DNA of 64,000 nt from Streptomyces caniscabiei (GCF_014930365.1 NZ_JABXWI010000002.1:124001-188000), one strand, 5' to 3'. Counted from the first letter of the stretch, positions 8,304-18,097 are shown. Translations and numbers: made by a program. Notes: a model not told the origin generated them from the letters alone.

Positions 8304-9443
8304 ATGAACGACCCTCGCCCCCGCACCGTCCTCGTCATAGGCGGCGGCGCGTCCGGCAACGCCGTGACCGTGCTGCTGCGGCGGGCGGGCATCGCCGTGG
8401 AACTGATCGAGGCCAAACCCGACTGGAACGTGCTCGGCTCCGGCATCACCCTCCAGGGCAACGCGCTGCGCGTGCTGCGCGAAGTGGGCGTATGGGACAA
8501 GGTCCGGGAGAGCGGCTACGCCGTCGACGCCGTCGGCCTGGCCGCGCCCGACGGGACCGTGTTCCATGTCCAGCAGGACATCCGCACCGGTGGGGACGAC
8601 CTGCCCCCGATCTTCGGCATGCAGCGGCCCCGGCTCCAGGAGATTCTGTGTGAGGCCGTCCTCGAGAGCGGCGCGGCGATACGCCTGGGCACCACCGCCG
8701 AGGAACTGGTCCAGGACGCGTCCAGCGTCACCGCCCGGTTCAGCGACGGCACCGAGGGCCGCTACGACCTTGTCATCGCCGCCGACGGCGTCAGCTCCCA
8801 CACGCGCGCGATGATCGGCATCAGCGACAAACCCGAACCGACCGGCATGGCCATCTGGCGCGTCCCCGTGCCCCGCCCCGAGGGCGTGGAGCGCATGGAC
8901 CTGTCCTACGGCGGACCGTGCTACATCGCCGGCTACTGCCCCACCAACAAGAGCACCATCTACGCCTACCTCGTCGAGGCCAACCGCGACCGCGCTTCCA
9001 TCGACCCGGCCTCGTACGCGGACGAGATGCGGCGGCTGGCCGCGCCGTACGGGGGTGCGTGGCCGGAGATCGCCGCGAGCATCACCGACCCCGCCAAGGT
9101 CAACTACACCTGGTTCGACCGGCTGCTCGTCGAGGGCTCCTGGCACCGCGGGCGGGTCGTCCTGATCGGTGACGCGGCCCACGTCTGTCCTCCCACGCTC
9201 GCCCAGGGCGCGGCCATGTCGCTGGAGGATGCCTCCGTACTGGCCGAGATGCTGAGCGAGGAGCAGGACTGGAGTTCCCTCGACGCCCTGCTGACCGGCT
9301 TCTACGAACGCCGGATCGACCGTGTCCGCATGGTGGTCGAAGCGTCCGTGCAACTCGGTCGGTGGCAGTTGGACGGCATCCGTGACGCCGACGCCCCCGG
9401 TCTGATGGGCCGCACGATGTCCGTCCTGAAGGAGACCCCGTGA
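8304..9443 (+). CDS. FAD-dependent aromatic monooxygenase
   Basis: 379 residues from ATG 8304 with 'GGGAGAA' upstream. Family markers of class A flavoprotein hydroxylases are the N-terminal Rossmann 'VLVIGGGASGNAVTVLLRR', the 'DLVIAADGVSSHTRAMIG' DG motif and 'RVVLIGDAAHVCPPTLAQGA', which binds the FAD ribityl chain. These enzymes use NAD(P)H and O2 to hydroxylate phenolic or heteroaromatic rings. The next gene overlaps its stop (GTGA). The upstream 114-base gap suggests either a separate promoter or simple spacing. It probably makes the diol that the dioxygenase at 10493 opens. Confidence 0.9.
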   Translation: MNDPRPRTVLVIGGGASGNAVTVLLRRAGIAVELIEAKPDWNVLGSGITLQGNALRVLREVGVWDKVRESGYAVDAVGLAAPDGTVFHVQQDIRTGGDDLPPIFGMQRPRLQEILCEAVLESGAAIRLGTTAEELVQDASSVTARFSDGTEGRYDLVIAADGVSSHTRAMIGISDKPEPTGMAIWRVPVPRPEGVERMDLSYGGPCYIAGYCPTNKSTIYAYLVEANRDRASIDPASYADEMRRLAAPYGGAWPEIAASITDPAKVNYTWFDRLLVEGSWHRGRVVLIGDAAHVCPPTLAQGAAMSLEDASVLAEMLSEEQDWSSLDALLTGFYERRIDRVRMVVEASVQLGRWQLDGIRDADAPGLMGRTMSVLKETP

Positions 9444-10459
9444 ACCCCGTGAGTCCCCGGAACAGCGCACCCACGATCGACGTCCACGCGCACGTCCTGC
9501 TCCCTCAGATCGAGGAAGCCGTCGCCGGACACGCCGGTCTGGCCGCGGCCCGCGATCTCGACGCCCGCCGCAACGGCCCCGAGGCCATCGCCGTCAGCGG
9601 CCCGATGTTCCGCGACCGCTTCCCGAGGCTGACCGACGTCAAGGCCCGTCTCGCCGCGATGGACGCCTCCGGGGTCGACGTCCAGCTGGTCTCGCCCTCT
9701 CCGTCGCACTACCACTACTGGGCCGACGAGGACCTGGCCCGTACGGTGTGGGAACTGGCCAACGACGGCACCGCCGCGCACATCGCTCAGGCCCCGGAAC
9801 GGCTGCACGGCCTCGGCCTCGTCCCGCTCCAGCACCCGGGCCTCGCCGTCGAAGCCCTCGAACATGCCCTCGGCCTGGGCCTGCGCGGTGTCGAGATCTC
9901 GAGCCACGCGCCGGGACGCGAACTGTCGGACCCCGCGTACGAGCCGTTCTGGACACGGACCGAGGAAAGCGGCGCGATTCTCTTCCTGCATCCCTTCGGC
10001 TGCACGCTCGACGAGCGCCTCAACCGGTGGTACCTGTCCAACACCGTCGGCCAGCCGACCGAGAACGCCGTCGCGCTGTCCCATCTGATCTTCTCCGGAG
10101 TCCTGGACCGGCACCCGGGGTTGCGCATCGTCGCCGCCCACGGAGGCGGCTATCTGCCCACCCACATCGGCCGCTCCGACCACGCCTGGCTCGCCCGCAC
10201 CGACACCCGCGATTGCGCGCACCCGCCCAGCAGCTACCTCAAGCAGCTGTACTTCGACTCTCTCGTCCACGACCCGGACGTCCTGCGCGAGCTGATCCGG
10301 GTGGCCGGCCACGACCGGGTCCTACTCGGCTCCGACTTCCCCTTCGACATGGGCACCGACGACCCGCTCGGCGCTCTGCGCGACGTCACGGACCTGCCGG
10401 CCCCCCACTTCCACGCTGTACGCGGCGGCAACGCTGCAGCGCTGCTCCGCCTTGTCTGA
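9440..10459 (+). CDS. Amidohydrolase-family protein, ACMSD/decarboxylase-like
   Basis: 339 residues from GTG 9440, overlapping the hydroxylase stop. It opens with the metal-binding 'TIDVHAHVL' and has 'GLVPLQHPGLAVEALEHAL', 'FLHPFGCTLDERLNRWYLSN', 'IVAAHGGGYLP' (metal His) and 'RVLLGSDFPFDMGTDDPLGA' (conserved Asp). This is the amidohydrolase_2 pattern of aminocarboxymuconate-semialdehyde decarboxylase, 5-carboxyvanillate decarboxylase and oxalomesaconate hydratase. A non-oxidative decarboxylation or hydration of an aromatic acid or its ring-opened product is likely. The sequence does not choose between them. Confidence 0.87.
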   Translation: MNPVSPRNSAPTIDVHAHVLLPQIEEAVAGHAGLAAARDLDARRNGPEAIAVSGPMFRDRFPRLTDVKARLAAMDASGVDVQLVSPSPSHYHYWADEDLARTVWELANDGTAAHIAQAPERLHGLGLVPLQHPGLAVEALEHALGLGLRGVEISSHAPGRELSDPAYEPFWTRTEESGAILFLHPFGCTLDERLNRWYLSNTVGQPTENAVALSHLIFSGVLDRHPGLRIVAAHGGGYLPTHIGRSDHAWLARTDTRDCAHPPSSYLKQLYFDSLVHDPDVLRELIRVAGHDRVLLGSDFPFDMGTDDPLGALRDVTDLPAPHFHAVRGGNAAALLRLV

Positions 10460-10492
10460 ACCATCTGAACCGCACCGAGGAGAACCCCCACC

Positions 10493-11431
10493 ATGAGCAC
10501 ACGTCTGCTCACCCACCTACGCCACGTCGACCTGGCTGTGCCGGACTACGACAAGCAGCTCGACTTCTACGCCGGCGTCTGGGGTCTGACCAAGGTCGCC
10601 GAGGACTCCGGCATCTCCTTCCTCGCCGCCGAGGGCTCGCCCGAGCAGTACATCGTCCGGCTCCGCAAGGCCGAGGAGAAGCGCCTCGACCTCATCTCCT
10701 ACGGCGCGGCGAACCCCGCCGACGTGGACACACTCGCCGAGCAACTCCTCGCGGGTGGAGTGCAGTTGATCTCCCAGCCGGGCAAGATCGACACCCCCGG
10801 CGGCGGCTACGGCTTCCGCTTCTTCGACATCGACGGCCGCACCATCGAGGTCTCGGCCGACGTCGAGGCACGCCGGCACCGTCGTATCGAGGAGAAGGAG
10901 TCCATCCCGGTCCGTCTCTCGCACGTCGTCCTGAACTCCCCCGACATCAACGCCACCCGCGCCTGGTACGAGCAGCACCTCGACTTCCGGCTGTCCGACA
11001 CGATGGCCTTGCCGCACATGGGCGAGGTCATGCACTTCATGCGGATCAGCAACCAGCACCACTCCATGGCCATCGCCAGCGGTCCGCACGCCTCCCTGCA
11101 ACACCTCTCCTTCGAGATGCGCGGCATCGACGAGTACATGCGCGGCTCCGGCCGCGTGATGCGCTCCGGCGCCCGCAAGATCTGGGGCCCCGGGCGGCAC
11201 ATGGCGGGCGACAACACCTTCACGTACTTCCTCGACCCGAACGGCAACACCGTGGAGTACACCACCGAGCTCGAAAAGCTGGACGAGGACACCTGGCACC
11301 CGCACATCTACGACCTGACGAAGCCCGAGAACGCCGACCAGTGGGGCACGTCCAACCCGATGAACGAGATGGTCGCCAAGGAGATGCTCAACGACGTCGA
11401 CCGCGGCGTCTTCGTCGCTCCGCCGGTCTGA
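10493..11431 (+). CDS. Two-domain extradiol ring-cleavage dioxygenase (VOC family)
   Basis: 312 residues from ATG 10493 with 'GAGGAG' upstream. Two glyoxalase-fold (VOC) modules are present: residues 1-125 without full ligands, and 140-265 with the catalytic Fe(II) or Mn triad His144 ('RLSHVVLNS'), His204 ('LQHLSFEM') and Glu255 ('GNTVEYTTE'). This is the catechol 2,3-dioxygenase type I layout, active in the C-terminal domain. It should perform meta-cleavage of a catechol-like product of the FAD hydroxylase. It is the central ring-opening step of the cluster. Confidence 0.92.
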   Translation: MSTRLLTHLRHVDLAVPDYDKQLDFYAGVWGLTKVAEDSGISFLAAEGSPEQYIVRLRKAEEKRLDLISYGAANPADVDTLAEQLLAGGVQLISQPGKIDTPGGGYGFRFFDIDGRTIEVSADVEARRHRRIEEKESIPVRLSHVVLNSPDINATRAWYEQHLDFRLSDTMALPHMGEVMHFMRISNQHHSMAIASGPHASLQHLSFEMRGIDEYMRGSGRVMRSGARKIWGPGRHMAGDNTFTYFLDPNGNTVEYTTELEKLDEDTWHPHIYDLTKPENADQWGTSNPMNEMVAKEMLNDVDRGVFVAPPV

Positions 11432-11524
11432 CCCCTTGACCCCGGGGGCTCGGCGCACTCCCCCGCCCTGTCAGGCCGCCGGGCCCCCGGCCTGTGTCCA
11501 CCCTCCCAGCTCCCTAGGAATGCC

Positions 11525-12490
11525 ATGCGTTTCGCCACGTACGAACAGCACGGCCGCAGCCGTCTTGCCACCGTCGAGGACGACGGCACCCTCTGCCCCT
11601 GCCCCGGCGCGGGAACGCTTCTCGACCTGATCCAGGCCGGTCCCGAGGCACTGCGCGAGGCGGGCAACGCAAGCCTGGACGTGCCGCGCGGCCCGCACGT
11701 CTCCCAGGTGCGACTGCTGCCGCCGCTCCAACCGCCGTCCGTGCGCGACTTCGTCGCTTTCGAGGAGCACGTCGAGGGTGTACGGCAATGCATCGACGGA
11801 GTCTCGGGGGCCCCGGACGCCTGGTACGACGCGCCCACCTTCTACTTCACCAACCCCTACGCGGTCATCGGCGCTCACGAGGACGTCCCCGTGCCGCCCG
11901 GCAGCCAGGCAATGGACTTCGAACTCGAAGTCGCCGCGGTCATCGGCCGCGAAGGCCGGGACCTCACCCCCGAGCAGGCCCGCGACCACATCATCGGCTA
12001 CACCATCTACAACGACTGGTCCGCACGCGACCTCCAGTCCCGCGAGATGCAGGTCAGCCTCGGCCCCTGCAAGGGCAAGGACACCGCCACCACCCTCGGC
12101 CCCTACCTCGTCACCGCGGACGAGCTGGAGCCCTACCGCGACAGCGACGGCTTCCTGCGCCTGGCGCTGACCGCCGAGATCAACGGCGAGGTCGTCGGCA
12201 AGGACCTGCTGTCCAACATGAGCTGGACCTTCGAGGACATGACCGCCTACGCCTCCCGCGGCACCTGGGTCCGCCCCGGCGACGTACTCGGCTCCGGCAC
12301 CTGCGGCAACGGCGGCTGCCTCGCCGAACTCTGGGGCGTGCGCGGCCGCCAGGACCCGCCGCCGCTCAAGCCCGGCGACACCGTCACCCTCACCGTCGAG
12401 GGCATCGGCACCGTCTCCAACACCGTGGTATCCGGTGCCGAACCGGTGGCCGTCCCTCGCGCCCGTACACGCCCGCGAACGCGCCCGTGA
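11525..12490 (+). CDS. Fumarylacetoacetate hydrolase family protein (second)
   Basis: 321 residues from ATG 11525 ('AGGAATGCC' upstream). Metal acids are Glu133/Glu135 in 'MDFELEVAAVIG' and Asp164 in 'GYTIYNDWSARDLQ'. 'GKDTATTLGPYLVT' and 'GSGTCGNGGCLAELWG' complete the FAH fold. It is clearly a different subfamily from the protein at 6217 (shorter N-domain, 'NDWSARDLQ' signature typical of bona fide fumarylacetoacetases and 2-oxo-diene hydrolases). Two FAH enzymes in one pathway suggest successive isomerisation and hydrolysis of a ring-cleavage product. The C-terminus is an Arg/Pro-rich extension. Confidence 0.9.
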   Translation: MRFATYEQHGRSRLATVEDDGTLCPCPGAGTLLDLIQAGPEALREAGNASLDVPRGPHVSQVRLLPPLQPPSVRDFVAFEEHVEGVRQCIDGVSGAPDAWYDAPTFYFTNPYAVIGAHEDVPVPPGSQAMDFELEVAAVIGREGRDLTPEQARDHIIGYTIYNDWSARDLQSREMQVSLGPCKGKDTATTLGPYLVTADELEPYRDSDGFLRLALTAEINGEVVGKDLLSNMSWTFEDMTAYASRGTWVRPGDVLGSGTCGNGGCLAELWGVRGRQDPPPLKPGDTVTLTVEGIGTVSNTVVSGAEPVAVPRARTRPRTRP

Positions 12491-12504
12491 ACCGCGCGGC
12501 GGAG

Positions 12505-12855
12505 AGCAGGCCGGCCGACAAAATCGTCGTCACCGGAACCGCGCGCGGCAGGGCACGGGGAGGCTCCGGCCCGGGTGGGAGCGACCGTGACCGCCACCGA
12601 TGCGACACAGGCACCCGGCCAACTGGGTCATCCCCTAAATGATCGGCGCCGGGGCCAGGCGCGGCGGCCTGCTCGCCGACGACCACCCTGCTCCACGCCA
12701 TCGGCTGCCACATCCCACTCCGCCGGGCCGGCCTCCCTGACGAGCTGCTCGACGCCGCCGTCCTCCTCGCCTCCGGCGAGGCCTCGTACATCACCGGCGC
12801 CAGTCTCGTCGCCGTCGGCGACTGGTCGACGGTGCTGCCCGGCTCCCCCGTTTGC
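12505..12855 (+). pseudogene. Short-chain dehydrogenase/reductase remnant with internal deletion
   Basis: The N-terminal strand and nucleotide-binding start survive as 'PADKIVVTGTARG'. One frame over, 'GATVTATDATQAPGQLG' follows. After a junction near 12650-12690 the C-terminus appears as '[20 protein letters not shown]' with '[13 protein letters not shown]', the SDR end motif. About 500 bases, including the catalytic Tyr-Lys, are gone. The remnant sits between FAH and the CoA-transferase genes, so a dehydrogenase step was once part of this pathway. Confidence 0.8.
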
Positions 12856-12888
12856 CCCTCGACCGACCTCCGGTTGAAAGGACCGCAC

Positions 12889-13671
12889 GTGAACAAGGTC
12901 AGCGCGAGCGCCGCCGAGGCGGTCGCCGACATCTCCGACGGGGCCTCACTCGCCGTTGGTGGCTTCGGTCTGTCCGGCATACCGGCCGCCCTCATCGACG
13001 CCCTGCACGCCCAGGGCACCACCGGTTTGAAGGTCGTCTCCAACAACTGCGGCGTAGACGGCCAGGGCCTCGGCCTACTACTTGGCGACGGCCGCATCAG
13101 CCGCGTGACCGGCAGTTACGTCGGCGAGAACAAGGAGTTCGCCCGCCAGTACCTCAGCGGCGAGCTGGAGGTCGAACTCGTACCGCAAGGCACCCTGGCC
13201 GAGCGGCTACGGGCCGGCGGGGCCGGCATCCCGGCCTTCTACACACCGGCAGGCGTGGGCACACAGGTCGCAGACGGCGGCCTGCCCTGGCGTTACGCGG
13301 CGGACGGCAGCATCGCCCTCGCTTCCCCCGCAAAGGAGAAGCGCTCCTTCGGCGGCCGCGCGCAGGTCCTCGAACACGGCATCACCACCGACTACGCGCT
13401 CGTCCGCGCCTGGCGCGGCGACACTCACGGCAACCTGGTCTTCAACAAGGCCGCCGCCAACTTCAACCCGCTGGCCGCCATGGCCGGCCGCATCACGATC
13501 GCCGAGGTCGAGGAACTCGTAGAACCCGGCGAGCTGGCCCCCGACGCGATCCATCTGCCCGGCGTCTTCGTCCAGCGGGTCCTCGCCCTCACGCCCGCGC
13601 AGGCCGCCGACAAACCGATCGAACGGCGAACGATTTCCCCGCCCCAGGCACGAGAGACGGTGCACAGCTGA
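12889..13671 (+). CDS. 3-oxoacid CoA-transferase subunit A
   Basis: 260 residues from GTG 12889, preceded by 'GAAAGGACC'; the longer frame starting at 12832 reads through SDR debris. '[17 protein letters not shown]' (about residues 21-37) and '[14 protein letters not shown]' are typical of the alpha subunit of succinyl-CoA:3-ketoacid/3-oxoadipate CoA-transferases. The end of the gene overlaps the beta-subunit start by one base (TGATG). It would activate the pathway's beta-keto acid product to its CoA ester for thiolysis. No thiolase is in the window. Confidence 0.93.
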   Translation: MNKVSASAAEAVADISDGASLAVGGFGLSGIPAALIDALHAQGTTGLKVVSNNCGVDGQGLGLLLGDGRISRVTGSYVGENKEFARQYLSGELEVELVPQGTLAERLRAGGAGIPAFYTPAGVGTQVADGGLPWRYAADGSIALASPAKEKRSFGGRAQVLEHGITTDYALVRAWRGDTHGNLVFNKAAANFNPLAAMAGRITIAEVEELVEPGELAPDAIHLPGVFVQRVLALTPAQAADKPIERRTISPPQARETVHS

Positions 13672-14306
13672 TGCCCTGGACCCGCGACCAGATGGCCGCC
13701 CGCGCCGCCGCCGAACTCACCGACGGCTCCTACGTCAACCTCGGCATCGGCCTGCCCACCCTCATACCCGGACACCTCCCGCCGGGCGTCCATGTCGTCC
13801 TCCACTCCGAGAACGGCATCCTCGGCATCGGGCCCTACCCCACTGAAGGCGACGTCGACCCCGACCTCATCAACGCCGGCAAGGAAACCGTCACCGTGCT
13901 CCCGGGAGCAGCCTTCTTCGACTCCGCCCTGTCCTTCGGCATGATCCGCGGCGGCCACATCGACACCGCCGTGCTCGGTGCCATGCAGGTCTCCGCGACC
14001 GGCGACCTCGCCAACTGGATGATCCCCGGAAAGATGATCAAGGGCATGGGCGGTGCCATGGACCTCGTCCACGGCGCCCGCCGCGTCATCGTCCTCATGG
14101 ATCACACCGCCAAGGACGGCAGCCCCAAGATCCTCGACGAGTGCACCCTGCCCCTCACGGGCCAGGCCTGCGTCCACCGTGTCATCACCGACCTGGGCGT
14201 CATCGACGTCACCGACAACGGCCTGGTCCTTGTCGAAACCGCCCCCGGCGTCACCCACCACGACATCACCGCCGCCACCGCCGCGAAACTGCGCACCGCC
14301 GCTTGA
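13671..14306 (+). CDS. 3-oxoacid CoA-transferase subunit B
   Basis: 211 residues from ATG 13671, coupled to subunit A. The catalytic glutamate lies in '[16 protein letters not shown]' (S-E-N-G motif, about residue 46), followed by '[20 protein letters not shown]'. The length is normal for the beta subunit. It forms the active heteromer with the upstream gene product. Together they link ring-cleavage products to acyl-CoA metabolism. The 243 bases after it hold no convincing gene (a 28-codon frame near 14456 is not supported). Confidence 0.93.
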   Translation: MPWTRDQMAARAAAELTDGSYVNLGIGLPTLIPGHLPPGVHVVLHSENGILGIGPYPTEGDVDPDLINAGKETVTVLPGAAFFDSALSFGMIRGGHIDTAVLGAMQVSATGDLANWMIPGKMIKGMGGAMDLVHGARRVIVLMDHTAKDGSPKILDECTLPLTGQACVHRVITDLGVIDVTDNGLVLVETAPGVTHHDITAATAAKLRTAA

Positions 14307-14549
14307 GGCACGACAACCGATAGCACCAACCAGTTCGGTTCGCCGACTTCACCGACGCCAAAGGCATCGACCGGAATCGGGCGGCAGTTTCAACCGTGGA
14401 TGCACCTCGATTTCCGCCGCGACCATCCCTGTTCACAGAGATACACATGCTCGCAATGACTGGCAGCTGGCCGGGCACCGAGCGTGTACGGGACAAGCCC
14501 TCCCTCACCATCTACCAGGTCAACGACGACCAAGGCTGAGGAACCCACC

Positions 14550-15809
14550 ATGAAGAAGCTTCCCGCCCAGCGCGGCCGTGTCGCCGTCATCGGCGCAGGG
14601 CCCGGTGGCATGGCCGCCGCACTCTCCGTCCACCAGGTGGGCCACGACGTCGTGCTGTTCGAGCGCTACCCGCACGCCAGACCCGCCGGCAACATCCTCA
14701 ACCTGTGGCCGCCACCCATCAAGGCACTCGGGCTGCTCGGAGTGAACACCGAGGACCTGGGTGCGCCCTGTACGTCCGAGTTCCGCAACGCTCGCGGCCG
14801 CCGCCGGGTCCGCGCGGCCCTTCCTGAGCAGGTTGTCCGCGACTACGGCGGCGGCTTCATCGGCCTGCTGCGCCCCGAGCTGTACGAGCGGCTGCTCGAC
14901 GCGCTGCCCAAGGGAGTCCTGCAGGTCAACCACACAGTGGAGCGCGTCGAGCAGGACGAGAACGGTGTTCGACTGCACCTCGCGGACGGACGAGTCCACG
15001 AGGCGGACCTCGTGATCGGCGCGGACGGCATCGATTCCCTGGTCCGCCGCACTCTGTGGGGCGACAGCCCCAAGCGCGAGCACAACCTGCACATCTTCGG
15101 CGGCTACACCTTCGACGAGAGCGTCGAGACCGAGCCCGGGATGTGCGTTCTCTCCCACACCCGCACGGTGCAGGGCAGCTGGACCGCCATCCGCGACAAG
15201 GGACGTGACGGCCACCAGTGGTGGATACTCGAAGCGTTCGACGCAAGGCGGGAATTCACCGGGGACCTGCACTCGAACGCGACCAGCCTCGGCCAGGACT
15301 TCGCCCGTCCGCTCCCCCAGCTGATCGCCGCGACCGACCCCGCGCACGTTCAGCGCTGGGTGATCCGCGACCGCAAGCCGCTGAAGCAGTGGTCCAAGGG
15401 CCGCGCCACCCTCGTCGGCGACGCCGCGCACCCCACCTCCCCGTACGCCGGGTACGGCGCCGGCATGGCCACCGAGGACGGCTATTTCATCGGCCGCCGC
15501 CTGGCAGGGGTGGACCTGAGCGACTACGCCGCTGTCCGCCAGGCACTCGACGCCTTCGAGACCCCCCGCAAGCCGCACACCGCCCGGCAGTCCCAGCACG
15601 CCTACGCCCTCGGGCGCGTCTTCCATCACGCGCCGCGCGCTCTGCAACCGATCCGGGACGTGATCCTGGACCGCACCCCACTGATGCAGAAGGTGGTCGG
15701 TGACTCCACCCCCATATCGATCCTCACTCAGCTCGAGGAGATCGACCGGGCCGAAGCCCGCTTCACCGCACTCCTCGGCCTCGGCGAGGCGCACGGCACC
15801 ACTCCGTGA
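14550..15809 (+). CDS. FAD-dependent monooxygenase (second, distinct subfamily)
   Basis: 419 residues from ATG 14550. Markers are '[20 protein letters not shown]' (FAD Rossmann), '[20 protein letters not shown]' (DG motif) and '[20 protein letters not shown]' (GD motif). It is only distantly similar to the hydroxylase at 8304. The conserved '[15 protein letters not shown]' segment suggests a hydroxylase of a phenolic acid. It is separated from the CoA-transferase pair by 243 bases, so it may have its own promoter and could feed a second substrate into the pathway. The ISL3 remnant begins six bases after its stop. Confidence 0.88.
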   Translation: MKKLPAQRGRVAVIGAGPGGMAAALSVHQVGHDVVLFERYPHARPAGNILNLWPPPIKALGLLGVNTEDLGAPCTSEFRNARGRRRVRAALPEQVVRDYGGGFIGLLRPELYERLLDALPKGVLQVNHTVERVEQDENGVRLHLADGRVHEADLVIGADGIDSLVRRTLWGDSPKREHNLHIFGGYTFDESVETEPGMCVLSHTRTVQGSWTAIRDKGRDGHQWWILEAFDARREFTGDLHSNATSLGQDFARPLPQLIAATDPAHVQRWVIRDRKPLKQWSKGRATLVGDAAHPTSPYAGYGAGMATEDGYFIGRRLAGVDLSDYAAVRQALDAFETPRKPHTARQSQHAYALGRVFHHAPRALQPIRDVILDRTPLMQKVVGDSTPISILTQLEEIDRAEARFTALLGLGEAHGTTP

Positions 15810-15814
15810 CCTCG

Positions 15815-16154
15815 TGGCTGGGACCTCGCCCAGCGGGGCGCGCGGAAGATGTGGCCACAGGTCCGCGACGTGAATCGCGTCCGGGGCGCCGAGCCGTCCG
15901 GCCTCGGCATATGCGGTGGACCGGTCACGGCAGATCAGCTCGACGCCGGGATGGCCGGCGACCGCAGTATCGGAAAGGTGGCGCACGTATCGGCTGTGCA
16001 CCCGGCCCGACACCGTCCCGCAGGCGGGACACGCGGCCCGCTCCGCCGATGCGCGGGCCCGCACGACTACCAACTCGCCGTTGACCACTGCGTTTTCGAT
16101 CACTACACCTTCCATCTGGTGGAACCTCAGGTCCTGGAGGAACACATCACCCAC
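15815..16154 (-). mobile_element. ISL3-family transposase, N-terminal remnant with internal deletion
   Basis: ATG 16154 on the minus strand begins '[20 protein letters not shown]', then the zinc-ribbon '[20 protein letters not shown]'. At 'DTAVAG' it jumps to the catalytic-domain piece '[17 protein letters not shown]' and '[11 protein letters not shown]', losing roughly 150 residues. It then runs antisense into the monooxygenase gene. Its sequence differs from the ISL3 remnant at 3.6 kb, so two separate insertions occurred, one on each side of the aromatic cluster. Confidence 0.8.
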
Positions 16155-16244
16155 GACCGTTCATGATCGCGCTTGTGGTGACCCTCCGTGGCCCCGGCAC
16201 TGAAAGTGATCCAGAACCACTTTTCAGCCGTCGCCGACACAGAG

Positions 16245-17168
16245 CTACTTCATTCCCGTGGTCGCGATTCCCTTGACGAGGTAGCGCTGGCCGACGAGGA
16301 AGACGATGAAGACCGGGATGAGTGTGATGACGGACATCGCGAACAGTGATCCCCAGGAGGCTCCGCTGGTGGCGTCGACGTAGTTGCGCAGGGCCACGGG
16401 TGCCGTCTGCAGTTCCGGCTTGGTCAGGTAGATCAACTGGCTCAGGAAGTCGTTCCACGTCCAGATGAAGGTGAAGATCGCCGTGGTGGCCAGGGCCGGC
16501 AACGAGATCGGCAGCAGGATGCGGAAGTAGATACGCCAGTACCCTGCTCCGTCGATCTTGGCCGCCTCGTCCAGCTCGGTGGGAAGACCCCGGAAGAACT
16601 GGACCATCAGGAAGATGAAGAAGGCGTCCGTGGCCAGGAACTTGGGAACGATCAGCGGGAGGAACGTATTCACCCATCCGATCTCCGAGAACATCACGTA
16701 CTGCGGAATGATGAGGACGTAGATCGGCACCATCAGGGTCAGCAGCATCATGCCGAAGAAGACCGCCCGCCCGCGGAACTTCAGCCGCGCGAAGGCGTAG
16801 GCCGCCATGGAGCAGCTGACCAGGTTGCCCAGCAGTGCCCCCAGGACGACGATCGCCGAGTTCAGCAGGTACACCCCGAACGGGTGCGACAGCGCGTTCC
16901 AGCCGTCGGCGTAGTGCCCGAAGTCGGTCTGAGTGGGCAGCAGGGAAGGCTCACGGAAGATCAGGGCGTCGGGTTTGACCGAGCTGGCGATCATCCACAG
17001 CAGCGGGTAGACCATCACGAGCCCGAAGGCGATCAGCACGACGTGCTTGATGAGCGCGCGTATCCGAGCCACCCGCCTTTGGCGCTGCGCGGCGGGAGCA
17101 GGCGCAGGAGTTGGAGCAGGCGAAGGAGTGTCTTCGGCCTTCAGGAGTGTCATCTCACTTACCGTCAC
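16245..17168 (-). CDS. Sugar ABC transporter permease, MalG/CUT1 type
   Basis: 307 residues. A Pro/Ala-rich cytoplasmic N-terminus is followed by six hydrophobic segments. The permease-ATPase contact loop is 'ELDEAAKIDGAGYWRIYFRI' with 'LLPISLPAL' (EAA motif). It is the last gene of the minus-strand operon SBP-GH42-permease-permease, and its start overlaps the preceding permease by 14 bases. No ATPase gene is nearby. In Streptomyces such importers usually share the housekeeping MsiK ATPase. A small imperfect hairpin around TGAAAGTG...CACTTTTCA near 16200-16225 may end the transcript. Confidence 0.92.
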   Translation of the reverse strand: MTVSEMTLLKAEDTPSPAPTPAPAPAAQRQRRVARIRALIKHVVLIAFGLVMVYPLLWMIASSVKPDALIFREPSLLPTQTDFGHYADGWNALSHPFGVYLLNSAIVVLGALLGNLVSCSMAAYAFARLKFRGRAVFFGMMLLTLMVPIYVLIIPQYVMFSEIGWVNTFLPLIVPKFLATDAFFIFLMVQFFRGLPTELDEAAKIDGAGYWRIYFRILLPISLPALATTAIFTFIWTWNDFLSQLIYLTKPELQTAPVALRNYVDATSGASWGSLFAMSVITLIPVFIVFLVGQRYLVKGIATTGMK

Positions 17169-18066
17169 CGTAGAACACCCATCTCTTGCTGAAGTAGAAG
17201 TTGATTGCGGTCAGGGCACCGACGATCACCACGAGCAGCCATGCCATGGCCGAGGCGTATCCCATGTGGAGCCGGCCGAAGCCCTCCTCGTAGAGGTACA
17301 GCGAGTAGAAGAGGGTCGAGTCCGAGGGGCCTCCCGTCCCGCCGCTGACGACGAATGCCTGGGTGAAGGACTGGAAGGAGCTGATGACCTGGAGAACGAG
17401 GTTGAAGAAGATGATCGGGGTGAGCAGTGGCACGGTGACGTGCCGGAACTGGTTCCATCGGCCGGCGCCGTCGAGGGCGGCGGCTTCGTAGTACTGCTCG
17501 GGGATCTGCCGCAGGCCGGCCAGGAAGATCACCATGGAGGAGCCGAAGGTCCACACGTGCAGGACGACGAGGCTGTACAGCGCGGTGTCCGGGTTGGAGA
17601 TCCAGCCGGGCCCGTCGATGCCGAAGAGTCCGAGGAACTTGTTCACCAGGCCGTCGGTGCCGAAGACCTGCCGCCACAGGATGCCCACGGCGACCGAGGC
17701 GCCGAGGAGCGAGGGCAGGTAGTAGACGGACCGGTAGAACGCCAGCCCCTTGATGCCCCGGTTGAGGACCATCGCCAGGGCGAGGGCGACCGCCAGCAGC
17801 AACGGAACGCTCAGGGCGACGTAGGCGAAGGTCACGCCCAGGGATGTGCGCAATCGGGGGTCGTCGAGCATCTTGCTGTAGTTCTCGAAGCCCACCCACT
17901 CGGGAGAGCTCAGCAGGTTGTAGTCGGTCATCGAGAAGTACAGCGAGGCGATCATCGGGCCGAGCGTGACGCCGGCCATGCCGACGAACCACGGCAACAG
18001 GAAGACCCATGCGGTCCGTTCTTCTTTTCTGGCCGCCTGGCTGAGGGGGCTGCGGAGCACAGTCAT
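17155..18066 (-). CDS. Sugar ABC transporter permease, MalF/CUT1 type
   Basis: 303 residues with six predicted membrane helices ('WVFLLPWFVGMAGVTLGPMI' is the first) and the EAA loop 'YYEAAALDGAGRWNQFRHVT'. It pairs with the MalG-type subunit whose start overlaps its end. It follows the GH42 gene with a 31-base gap, so transporter and hydrolase are co-expressed. The presence of a beta-galactosidase between binding protein and permeases argues for uptake of galactosides or galacto-oligosaccharides released from plant polymers. Confidence 0.92.
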   Translation of the reverse strand: MTVLRSPLSQAARKEERTAWVFLLPWFVGMAGVTLGPMIASLYFSMTDYNLLSSPEWVGFENYSKMLDDPRLRTSLGVTFAYVALSVPLLLAVALALAMVLNRGIKGLAFYRSVYYLPSLLGASVAVGILWRQVFGTDGLVNKFLGLFGIDGPGWISNPDTALYSLVVLHVWTFGSSMVIFLAGLRQIPEQYYEAAALDGAGRWNQFRHVTVPLLTPIIFFNLVLQVISSFQSFTQAFVVSGGTGGPSDSTLFYSLYLYEEGFGRLHMGYASAMAWLLVVIVGALTAINFYFSKRWVFYGDGK

Positions 18067-18097
18067 CGTCCTCGGGTTCTTGGATCGGGTGCGGGGT

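Noticed and set aside
14456..14541. 28-codon open frame before the second FAD monooxygenase
   Set aside because: No ribosome site of quality and no recognisable motif; likely part of the leader.
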